This document shows, one piece after another, positions 56,756-64,000 of a DNA stretch of 64,000 nucleotides. Location of the stretch: NCBI GenBank assembly GCA_002162815.1, contig MAAT01000025.1, positions 90,684 to 154,683 on the forward strand. Reading direction: 5' to 3'. The DNA comes from Gammaproteobacteria bacterium 53_120_T64. GTDB taxonomy: Bacteria; Pseudomonadota; Gammaproteobacteria; Pseudomonadales; Porticoccaceae. The notes beneath the pieces were generated by a model. That model made no database searches, was not told where the DNA came from, and saw only the letters and a program-made list of their open reading frames with translations. A program made the translations under genes and the position numbers. The first letter of the stretch is position 1; the number at the start of each line of letters is the position of its first letter.

Positions 56756-57727
56756 ATGAGTGAAAACCGCTATGCCCGACAACTCGCCCTGCCCGAAGTC
56801 GGCAGCGCTGGACAGGCCAAGCTCGCCGCCGCGCGCATCGCCATCATCGGCGCCGGTGGCCTCGGTGTACCCGCCCTCACTTACCTAGTGGGTGCCGGCA
56901 TCGGCCATCTACGGCTAATTGATAACGACCGTATTGCCATCCACAATCTTCACCGTCAGGTATTATTTAGCGAGGCCGACGAGGGTCGATACAAGGTCGA
57001 TGTCGCCGCCCGAAAAATGACGGCGTTAAATAGCGAGGTTGTGGTCGAAGCGATAAGCGAACGTCTGGTTTCAAGTAATATCGAAGCACTGATCACCGAC
57101 TGTGACTGCGTTATCGACGCCGCCGACAACTTCACAACGACCTATTTACTCAGTGATACCTGCCAACAATTACGCCAGCCACTCATATCGGCGTCGGCAG
57201 CGGGGATGAAGGGTTATATCGGTGTTTTTTGCCGGGATGCACCCAGCTATCGAGCACTGTTCCCCGCCCCCCCCGACCAGGGTTTATCCTGTGCTCGCAA
57301 TGGCGTGCTCGGCCCCGTGGTAGCCGTGCTGGGCGCCCTGCAGGCTCAGGCGGCAATCAAGTGCCTGCTTGCCCCACCCGGCCCGGCCTCACTCCTGAGT
57401 GTTGACCTTTGGCGCAATCACTTTTCCAGCATTGATTTTTCCAATGCCCCAGAGCCCGAACAATTAACGCCTCTTGCCGTACTCAATATTGAGGAAATAG
57501 GCAGCGACGACATCATGGTCGATGTCCGTAACAGCGATGAATTGCAGGCGCCGCCACTACCCGGCGCCCGGCACATCCCCCTTGCTGAGATGAGTCAACG
57601 TCTTGCTGAAATACCCCGTGGGCAACGGGTCGTCCTGTGCTGTATGAGTGGCCGCCGCGCCAGTAGCGCCGCACACATCTTGGCCGACCGGCACTACGTC
57701 AATCTGGCTATTTTGAGTTTGGATTAG
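56756..57727 (+). CDS. thiF: ThiF/MoeB-type adenylyltransferase fused to a rhodanese domain
   Basis: The ATG at 56756 has GGGGA upstream; the frame is open from 56744. The 323-aa protein has an E1-like N-terminal domain (IAIIGAGGLGVPALTYL) with the ThiS-activating cysteine in GLSCARNGVLGP, and a C-terminal rhodanese domain ending VVLCCMSGRRASSAA. It adenylates ThiS and likely passes sulfur to it. The usual zinc cysteines are missing (SYRA instead of CYRC). In E. coli the rhodanese function is on ThiI, so this fusion may supply it within one protein. Confidence 0.88.
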   Translation: MSENRYARQLALPEVGSAGQAKLAAARIAIIGAGGLGVPALTYLVGAGIGHLRLIDNDRIAIHNLHRQVLFSEADEGRYKVDVAARKMTALNSEVVVEAISERLVSSNIEALITDCDCVIDAADNFTTTYLLSDTCQQLRQPLISASAAGMKGYIGVFCRDAPSYRALFPAPPDQGLSCARNGVLGPVVAVLGALQAQAAIKCLLAPPGPASLLSVDLWRNHFSSIDFSNAPEPEQLTPLAVLNIEEIGSDDIMVDVRNSDELQAPPLPGARHIPLAEMSQRLAEIPRGQRVVLCCMSGRRASSAAHILADRHYVNLAILSLD

Positions 57728-57738
57728 AAGGTCAGCGC

Positions 57739-58566
57739 ATGAAGACAACATCAACGAGCAGTATCAAAAACGTCTTGAGTATCGGCGGCTCCGACCCCAG
57801 TGGTGGTGCCGGTATTCAGGCCGACTTGAAAACCTTCGCCGCCAACGGTGTTTACGGCATGGCCATCATTACCGCTCTCACGGCGCAGAGCACTCGCGGC
57901 GTCAGGGCCATCCACTGCCCCGACCCCGGTTTTATTGAGGCGCAAATTGACTGCCTGTTCGAGGATATTCAACCCGCCGCGGTAAAAATCGGCATGCTCG
58001 CCAACGACGCCATCATTCGTCGGGTTGCGGAACGGCTAAAGTATTATCGTGCCGACAATATTGTCATTGACCCAGTGATGCTCGCCTCCAGTGGCCAGCG
58101 CCTGCTCGACCCCGCAGCACTGGATAGACTGGTTCACGAGCTGCTGCCACTCGCCAGCCTCTACACCCCCAATTTAGACGAAGGGGCCTGCCTGCTCGGT
58201 ACACAGTCTCCCGCAGCACGAGAGGAAATGCTCGCCATGGCCCAGCAATTACAAACCCTAGGCCGCTGTTCCGTGTTGTTGAAGGGTGGGCATTTACCCG
58301 GTGACGAATGCCCCGACTTGTTGGTTGAGAGCACCGGTAACAGCCAATGGTTTGTCGGTAGACGTATTAACACTGCCGATAATCATGGCACCGGCTGCAC
58401 CCTCTCTGCGGCCATTGCTGCCCAGCTTGCCGTGAACGCGAGTCAACTCAATTGCGCCGTGGGTCAATCAAAAAAATACCTCACAAAAACTCTTGCTGGC
58501 GCGAGTGCTCTCAGTGTCGGCAATGGTCCAGGGCCACTGCATCATTTTATTCATCTATGGAATTAA
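57739..58566 (+). CDS. thiD: Hydroxymethylpyrimidine/phosphomethylpyrimidine kinase ThiD
   Basis: The 275-aa ribokinase-fold protein phosphorylates HMP and HMP-P to HMP-PP. Typical segments are SIGGSDPSGGAGIQADLKTF, IKIGMLAN-like VKIGMLANDAIIRRV, VIDPVMLASSGQRLL, LYTPNLDEGACLLG and NHGTGCTLSAAIAAQL. It is the last gene of the thiamine operon, 11 bp after thiF, and ends just before an AT-rich gap. Confidence 0.95.
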   Translation: MKTTSTSSIKNVLSIGGSDPSGGAGIQADLKTFAANGVYGMAIITALTAQSTRGVRAIHCPDPGFIEAQIDCLFEDIQPAAVKIGMLANDAIIRRVAERLKYYRADNIVIDPVMLASSGQRLLDPAALDRLVHELLPLASLYTPNLDEGACLLGTQSPAAREEMLAMAQQLQTLGRCSVLLKGGHLPGDECPDLLVESTGNSQWFVGRRINTADNHGTGCTLSAAIAAQLAVNASQLNCAVGQSKKYLTKTLAGASALSVGNGPGPLHHFIHLWN

Positions 58567-58835
58567 TGTTTCTTGGGATTCAAACCTGAAGTGCATAATT
58601 TAATAGTTAGTTTTAGTCTAAAAAATCCATTCAAAGTATCGAATATCACCCTGTGGCAATATTTCGGAAAAAACCTTATTTAAACCCAGCAACACTCTTA
58701 AAACCATCCGCTTTCAGAGCAAATATTTAGCACCTTGACGTTTTAAAAGACCATGTATCGATTATTTCATCACTATATACAGCAAAATTCTATAAATAGA
58801 TTATTGTGTAATTATAGATAAACGAGGTCGGAAAA

Positions 58836-60038
58836 ATGAAGATTTCTTCTTTTTTGCCTAAATCCTGTGATCTACACAACGGAAGTGTTCCCCGCTGGAT
58901 TCCTGGCGCCACAACCATCAATGATTTTCTACATTGGCCCGATGAAGCACCAAAACCAAAATTATCATTCGGCGCTATCGCCATGGTTGGCGTCGACGAA
59001 GCCCTGATGATGGGTCTAGGCATAGCATCGCGATTGCACTTTCCAACCACTAACTACCGCAAGCGCTGTACTGACGAAATGCACGATACCCTAGAATTTT
59101 TCACCGCCAAGGGCTGGATCGACAAGCCCAGGGGCTATCATCAGTCACCTCCGGCACTGGAGAAAGTCAAGTTCAAACACGATACATCCCGTGGCGTCCA
59201 CTACGAGCATATGACCTTTGAAAGTGCTTACGTCCCCCACACAGGGGAAGCCGGACGCTCCCGTTGGCTCGGCTACACCGCCAACCAAACCGGACACTGC
59301 TGGGTACTGCGCCACTCGGGACCACAGCGACCGTGGCTGATTAACATCCACGGTTATCGCATGGGCATGCCCTATATTGATTTGCCTTTTTTCCACACCC
59401 AGGCACTGCACGAGAACAAAGGCCTTAATATCCTGCACTATGTACTGCCCTTACATGGCCCGCGAAAAATCGGCGCTAGCAGTGGCGATGGTGTTTTAAC
59501 ACCCGACTACCTCAACTTGATCCACACCGAGGCCCAGGCGATGTTCGAATTGCGGGGCATCATCAACTGGTTACGCAATGACGGTGCGCCACAAGTAGGT
59601 GTGCACGGCATTTCCCTCGGGGGCTATACCACCGCCCTCTTGGCCGGACTTGAGGGTGACCTAGCCTGCGCTATCGCCGGCGTTCCCGCCATAAACCTAG
59701 TGCGCACCACACAACGACTGAATCAGGGTAAGCTACTTTCGGTTATGGATAACACCGGCATGTCCTGGCGTGACATCGAACGTATGACTCAGGTTATTTC
59801 ACCGATCGCCTTGAAACCAAAAGTACCTGCCGATAGGCGTTATATCTATGCCGGGATACTCGATCGACTGGCCCGCCCCGAAGACCCCATCGATCTGTGG
59901 AAGCACTGGGGACGACCTAAAATTCAATGGTATGCAGGTAACCACCTAACCTTTCCCTGGGAAAAAACAGTCAACACCTTTATCGACAACGCCCTAAACG
60001 ACTGCTACACCAATTATAGCAAGACGTCAACCCTCTAA
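58836..60038 (+). CDS. ABHD18-like alpha/beta hydrolase
   Basis: The 400-aa protein has the nucleophile elbow GISLGG (Ser260), an acid loop GILDRLARPEDP and a late His (YAGNHLTFPW), which together suggest an active alpha/beta hydrolase. It resembles the ABHD18 group of unknown substrate. The start has GAGGTCGG upstream. The preceding 269 bp are AT-rich. It lies 241 bp upstream of the PHA-synthase/AMP-binding fusion gene and may act on the same lipids; this is inference. Confidence 0.8.
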   Translation: MKISSFLPKSCDLHNGSVPRWIPGATTINDFLHWPDEAPKPKLSFGAIAMVGVDEALMMGLGIASRLHFPTTNYRKRCTDEMHDTLEFFTAKGWIDKPRGYHQSPPALEKVKFKHDTSRGVHYEHMTFESAYVPHTGEAGRSRWLGYTANQTGHCWVLRHSGPQRPWLINIHGYRMGMPYIDLPFFHTQALHENKGLNILHYVLPLHGPRKIGASSGDGVLTPDYLNLIHTEAQAMFELRGIINWLRNDGAPQVGVHGISLGGYTTALLAGLEGDLACAIAGVPAINLVRTTQRLNQGKLLSVMDNTGMSWRDIERMTQVISPIALKPKVPADRRYIYAGILDRLARPEDPIDLWKHWGRPKIQWYAGNHLTFPWEKTVNTFIDNALNDCYTNYSKTSTL

Positions 60039-60279
60039 AAATAATCCCCACATGTGAAATCTTTGTGCTATACCTACTCTTCTCTTTTTTAAGAAAGATA
60101 TCGCGGGTGCAAGAAAGGAAGTCTGCACCCAAGTTCATTTGAGCAAGCTCAGTTTGGTCAAAAAAGGTATCTAAAACAGCATGAGGTAGGGGCAGCCAAT
60201 CGCCACAAAAAAGCTTACCGAGTGATCGGCAATGTAATACCCAAAAGTTACTAGCCACTAGTGACAAGGAATAGAGGTA

Positions 60280-63200
60280 ATGGACCTAGAAAAGAAAGGC
60301 TTGAAGAAACGCAGTCAAGTATTTGATGCCCCGACTCGTTTAAGCGCAGCAATTAAGAACGGCTCAGCCATTGCCCGCTTCGGGCGTCTGCAGGCGCGAA
60401 CCGGTACCGTTTATTACATTGCCCATGAAGGCGAAAACTATCGTTTGCGCTGTTACGAAATAAAAAAATCGGATAGCAAGCGCATACCCATCATTATCGT
60501 GCCTCCTCTAATGATTTCTGCCGAGGTCTTTGATGTCGATCCCGAAAGCAGTGCCGTCGCCTATTTAACGGCCCAGGGTTATTCTGTTTGGATTGTTGAC
60601 TTCGGTGCACCCGAACGCCAAGTTGGCGGCCTAGAGCGAAACTTTAGCGACCATATTCTCGCTGTCAACGATGCGATTGACTATGTCTATGAACAAAAAA
60701 AGGTGCCCGTTCATTTGGCCGGTTATTGCCAGGGCGGTATTTTTTGCTACCTCGCTGCCGCCTATCGCCACTCTAACGATGTCGCGTCTATTATCACCTT
60801 TGGCGCGCCAGTTAACATTTATAAGAATTTTTTCCCGGGCGTACCCGATGAAGTCACCACTCGGGTGTTTGAAAATATTGGCAAGGTCATTCCAAAAAGC
60901 CTGACGCCGAGCGTTATCCCCGCCTGGGCAACAAAAAATTTATTTAAACTCTTGAGCCCCACCAAAGAAGTCAAACGCTGGATTTCTTTCCTCGGCTCGC
61001 TTCACGATCGCGATGCACTATTGCAAACGGAAGAGGGCCGAAGTTTTCTTGGCGGCGAAGGTTTTGTCGCCTGGCCAGGACCGGCCCTATACGAATTTCT
61101 ACAACAAATGTTAATTGGCAACCGACTTGTGTCGGGAGGCTGCGTGATCGAAGCTCGCGCTATCTCTCTCACAGAAATCACCTGCCCCATTCTCGCAGTC
61201 ATTGGCAGCAAGGATGAAATTGCACGCGCACCCTCCGTGCGCGGCATTGCTGACGCCGTCCCCAACGCGGAACTGTATGAGCTCTACGCCCAGGGCGGCC
61301 ACATGGGCATAGTCATTGGCTCAGGCGCCAGAAAAAATGTCTGGCCCGCCGTCGCACAATGGGTGCAGTGGCGAGAAGGCAAGGGCGAACAACCCGAGGC
61401 CATCGACTTACTTGGAGAGCAAGACAATACCCCCCCACAAGACAGCAAGCGCGATACCTTACCCACAACAATAGCAAACACCCTATTTGGCATGGGCCAG
61501 GGCGCACTTGCCACCGCCGGAGATCTACTCGGCATCACCAAAGACTCCGTACAGGCCATTAGCAGTAATTTCAGCACCCACCTCTCCCACTTTACTCGCC
61601 TCGAGAAACTAAACAGTGACAGCAAGGTGGGCCTGGCGCTATCCCTTCAAGAACAGGCGACAAAAGCACCACAAGACACCTTTTTTCTTTACGACGGCAT
61701 AGCTCACAGTTACGCCGATGCCAGTAAGCGTGTCGACAATATTGTTCGCGGCCTGATCTCCATAGGTATTCGTGCCGGCGACCATGTTGGGATTTATATG
61801 TACGCTCGCCCCTCCTCCCTGGCAACAATCATGGCCGTCAACCGGCTCGGCGCGGTGGTGGTATTACTACGCACCATGCCAAGCAAGGGGCAATTAGCCA
61901 TAGAGTTGAGGCTGGGTAAGGTCCAACACCTGATTGCCGACCCAGAAAATGCTGCAGCCGCAGCGACCAGCTTTCCCGGTCAAGTTTATGTCCTCGGTGG
62001 CATTGGCCAGCTAGAACGCGACTTACCCAACCAAGTCATTGACCTTGAGAGCATAGACCCAGCCTGTGTTGCCCTACCAGACTGGTACCAGGCTTCGCCA
62101 GGAAAGGCTAGTGACATTGCTTTTGTCATGTTTTCGAAGCGCGGCGATGACACCCATTGCTTCAGCATTACTAACCAACGATGGGCTCTGACTGCCCTGG
62201 GCACTGCCTCATCAACCGCCATAAGGCGCTCGGATACCTCTTACTGCTGGACACCCCTGCACGATGCTACCGGCCTAGTGGTAGCGGTTAGCGCCTCTTT
62301 AGTCGCTGGCGCTAGGGTCGCACTCGCCAAAGAGTTTGACATCGCCACATTTTGGAAAGAAGCCCGTGGCTATGGCGCCCGGATAGTCTTCTACTCTGGC
62401 TGTATGTTGCGAGAGTTGGTCGATGCGCCAATCCACAAGCTTGAAAAAGGCCATTCCATTCGCCTCTTCGCCGGTGTCGGCATGCCCGAGGCGCTATCAA
62501 AGCGCGTCGGGGCTCGTTTAAAACCGGCAAAGATTATGGAAATCTTCATCGTCCGGGGTAGTAACGCCTATCTGGCGAACATCTCCTGCCAAAAAACGGG
62601 ACCCGTGTTTCAGGCAATACCGGGCTGCAGCGAAATTGCCCTCGTCTACTGGAACTATGAAAAGAACCTGCCCTTTTTGGACGCAGCGGGCTACCTATGC
62701 CCCGTTCCCGACGGTGTCATGGGCATGCTGCTTAGCAAAAGTGAAAATTGCGCCGAGTATCTCGGTGAACAGACCATCTACAACGTCTTCTCCAAGGGTG
62801 ATTGCTGGCAAGTTTCGGGCGACTTATTCCAGGTCGATAGTGATGGTGAATACCGCTTTCTAGATAGGTGTAAAAACCTAATCAGAGTCAAAGATGACTA
62901 CCTAGCCACCACAATCATAGAAAGTGGCCTTTGGCAGCTTGAATCCACCAGCCTGGCCGCTGCCTATGGCCTTCGAATCGAGGGCTATGACTACGACTTA
63001 CCCGCTGTCGCCCTACAGTTAAGAAGTGATGCCAAGCTCAGCGCCAAACAATTGAGCACCGTTGTAGCCCAGGAATTGGATCCAAAAACTCGGCCTCTGG
63101 TGGTGAGAGTTGTAGACAATATACCCATGACACTGGGCCATCAGGCTGATAAGTCTATTCTAAAAAGTGAAGGCCTCCCCCCCTCAGCCCTACAGAGAGG

Positions 63201-63627
63201 AAAGTCTTTCTGGCTCAACCCACAAACAGATCAGTATGAGGCGCTTAACAAGACCTCACTGAACAAACTAAAGAAAGCATTAGGCATTGATAACACGACA
63301 GATAAAAACGTGGGCAAGCCTTCTAGTATCAAAGTCAAAAAGACCGCTAACTCCACTAAAAGCGACCGTTCTATTAGCAAAAAAACTGCCGCTAACAAAA
63401 GCCCGACGGAGATAAATGAGGTATTGCCAGCACAGAAGGAAAACGGCACTACCGAGGACATGACGCTTCTATCCGGAAAAAATGTTGTCGCCATCAATGA
63501 AGCCAACGGCCCGTCAAAAATCATTATCGAAGCAACGAAAGAAAATGAAATAACAGCACCCGATTGGCAGGAGTCACAAATCAGCGAACATTCAAGAGGC
63601 CCATTAAAAGACATCGAAACACAATAA
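60280..63627 (+). CDS. PHA synthase-like/acyl-CoA synthetase-like fusion protein
   Basis: The 1115-aa protein has three parts. Residues 1-370 are PhaC-like, with the cysteine box GYCQGG (Cys150), Asp312 (SKDEIA) and His341 (GGHMG), the full PHA synthase triad. Residues about 455-1020 resemble fatty acid transport/acyl-CoA synthetases: late motifs SGDLFQVDSDG, FLDRCKNLIRVKDDY and the MTLGHQADKS end are recognisable, but the P-loop (normally TSGTTGxPKG) is MFSKRGDDTHC, which should not hold ATP. Residues 1020-1115 are Lys/Ser-rich and low complexity. It may link acyl-CoA handling to polyester synthesis, or act as a scaffold. Start ATG 60280, AAGGA nine bases upstream. Confidence 0.83.
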   Translation: MDLEKKGLKKRSQVFDAPTRLSAAIKNGSAIARFGRLQARTGTVYYIAHEGENYRLRCYEIKKSDSKRIPIIIVPPLMISAEVFDVDPESSAVAYLTAQGYSVWIVDFGAPERQVGGLERNFSDHILAVNDAIDYVYEQKKVPVHLAGYCQGGIFCYLAAAYRHSNDVASIITFGAPVNIYKNFFPGVPDEVTTRVFENIGKVIPKSLTPSVIPAWATKNLFKLLSPTKEVKRWISFLGSLHDRDALLQTEEGRSFLGGEGFVAWPGPALYEFLQQMLIGNRLVSGGCVIEARAISLTEITCPILAVIGSKDEIARAPSVRGIADAVPNAELYELYAQGGHMGIVIGSGARKNVWPAVAQWVQWREGKGEQPEAIDLLGEQDNTPPQDSKRDTLPTTIANTLFGMGQGALATAGDLLGITKDSVQAISSNFSTHLSHFTRLEKLNSDSKVGLALSLQEQATKAPQDTFFLYDGIAHSYADASKRVDNIVRGLISIGIRAGDHVGIYMYARPSSLATIMAVNRLGAVVVLLRTMPSKGQLAIELRLGKVQHLIADPENAAAAATSFPGQVYVLGGIGQLERDLPNQVIDLESIDPACVALPDWYQASPGKASDIAFVMFSKRGDDTHCFSITNQRWALTALGTASSTAIRRSDTSYCWTPLHDATGLVVAVSASLVAGARVALAKEFDIATFWKEARGYGARIVFYSGCMLRELVDAPIHKLEKGHSIRLFAGVGMPEALSKRVGARLKPAKIMEIFIVRGSNAYLANISCQKTGPVFQAIPGCSEIALVYWNYEKNLPFLDAAGYLCPVPDGVMGMLLSKSENCAEYLGEQTIYNVFSKGDCWQVSGDLFQVDSDGEYRFLDRCKNLIRVKDDYLATTIIESGLWQLESTSLAAAYGLRIEGYDYDLPAVALQLRSDAKLSAKQLSTVVAQELDPKTRPLVVRVVDNIPMTLGHQADKSILKSEGLPPSALQRGKSFWLNPQTDQYEALNKTSLNKLKKALGIDNTTDKNVGKPSSIKVKKTANSTKSDRSISKKTAANKSPTEINEVLPAQKENGTTEDMTLLSGKNVVAINEANGPSKIIIEATKENEITAPDWQESQISEHSRGPLKDIETQ

Positions 63628-63820
63628 ATAAAGTCTCAGAACGACAACCACCTCCAAAGCGTACAATCGGAGGTGGATATCGTTGCAGCAGTTACAATTA
63701 AGCAGGCAGCTACAGAGGCTCTCAGCAGCCAGACGGCACTATCAGATAACGTCATACTCACAATAATCAAAAAACCAGACCAAGATTAATAAAAACAAAT
63801 ATCGATTGACCCGGAAAAGA

Positions 63821-63849
63821 GAGACTGTAATTAAAACTGTGTAACTGTC
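63821..63849. mobile_element. Probable left terminal inverted repeat of an IS256-type element
   Basis: GAGACTGTAATTAAAACTGTGTAACTGT-like sequence lies 37 bases before the transposase ATG and resembles the terminal repeats of IS256-family elements (conserved ACTGTGTAA core). The right end is outside the window, so the match of the two ends cannot be tested here. Confidence 0.6.
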
Positions 63850-63885
63850 TATCATTAACCCCCTCACGGGAAGGATAGACAGATC

Positions 63886-64000
63886 ATGAACAAAGAAGAC
63901 CTCGAAGCCTTTGCTCTCGAAGCAGTAAAAACCTTAAAAACAGAACAAGACCTCAACGACTTCAGGGCCATGCTCACCAAAATCACCGTTGAGGCAGCCC
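63886..64000 (+). CDS. IS256 family transposase (5' part, cut by window edge)
   Basis: The frame from ATG 63886 reads MNKEDLEAFALEAVKTLK and TEQDLNDFRAMLTKITVEAA, then runs off the window. This is the well-known N-terminus of IS256 (mutator-type) DDE transposases. AAGGA lies 10 bases upstream. The catalytic part is beyond the edge, so integrity cannot be judged. Confidence 0.88.
   Translation, partial: MNKEDLEAFALEAVKTLKTEQDLNDFRAMLTKITVEAA

Noticed and set aside
63648..63676. Hairpin CCACCTCC/GGAGGTGG as a terminator of the fusion gene
   Set aside because: The stem is good but no T run follows; at most a weak or rho-linked end.

Overview
The window reads like a chromosomal segment of a heterotrophic, probably marine gammaproteobacterium (moderate-to-high GC, densely packed genes). 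The gene content would suit the Spongiibacteraceae/Halieaceae (Cellvibrionales) neighbourhood. That placement is an inference from gene families (LLM flavin monooxygenases, SDRs, CaiB-type CoA transferase, DUF6644/DUF6152 proteins, RND pumps, ThiO-type thiamine cluster), not from a marker gene.

Layout. 1-6741 is a catabolic-looking cluster: an MBL-fold hydrolase (cut by the window edge), three SDR dehydrogenases (two of them tandem paralogues), two luciferase-like flavin monooxygenases and an alpha/beta hydrolase. 7232-11418 is an RND efflux adaptor/permease pair. 11559-16010 holds an enoyl-CoA hydratase-like protein, an NSS-type sodium symporter, an unknown lipoprotein and a class III CoA transferase. 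16011-20050 is the least understood part: a possible 13-codon mini-gene with a very strong terminator, a three-gene membrane operon (two DUF6644-like proteins and an unlisted 51-aa membrane peptide) and, divergently, a secreted unknown protein, a DUF6152 protein and a haem c lipoprotein. 20148-25906 has an anchor/HupE pair, a class II aldolase, an SLC13 permease, tRNA-Arg(CCU), rsmE and an ICMT-like methyltransferase. 26033-32455 is a TetR-controlled RND-TolC efflux operon with a clear promoter/operator. 32561-37467 has a broken iron alcohol dehydrogenase, a HopJ-family protein, a HemD-like protein, an amidohydrolase and a TauE/SafE permease. 37573-51845 is dominated by signalling: a six-PAS hybrid kinase, a degenerate NorR-like sigma-54 activator and a kinase/receiver/GGDEF-EAL trio, interspersed with two FAD proteins, a PNPOx-like protein and a MOSC protein. 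52033-58566 is a thiamine operon (thiC-thiO-thiS-thiG-thiE-thiF/rhodanese-thiD) headed by a TPP riboswitch. 58836-63627 has an ABHD18-like hydrolase and a 1115-aa fusion of a PHA-synthase-like domain to an acyl-CoA-synthetase-like domain. The window ends inside an IS256-family transposase gene.

How the parts fit. The thiamine operon encodes both precursor branches: ThiC and ThiD make HMP-PP; ThiO, ThiS, ThiF-rhodanese and ThiG make the thiazole; ThiE joins them. The RND-TolC operon carries its own repressor and outer membrane factor. Most other clusters are metabolic or regulatory units whose substrates cannot be read from sequence.

Most worth a second look: the PHA-synthase/AMP-binding fusion with a ruined adenylation P-loop; the NorR-like activator lacking GAFTGA and the Walker B aspartate; the DUF6644/DUF6152/cytochrome block with its 51-aa peptide and a mature His-His N-terminus; the 13-codon mini-gene; and the hairpin that hides the thiC Shine-Dalgarno. 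No CRISPR array, rRNA, prophage or obvious defence island was seen.
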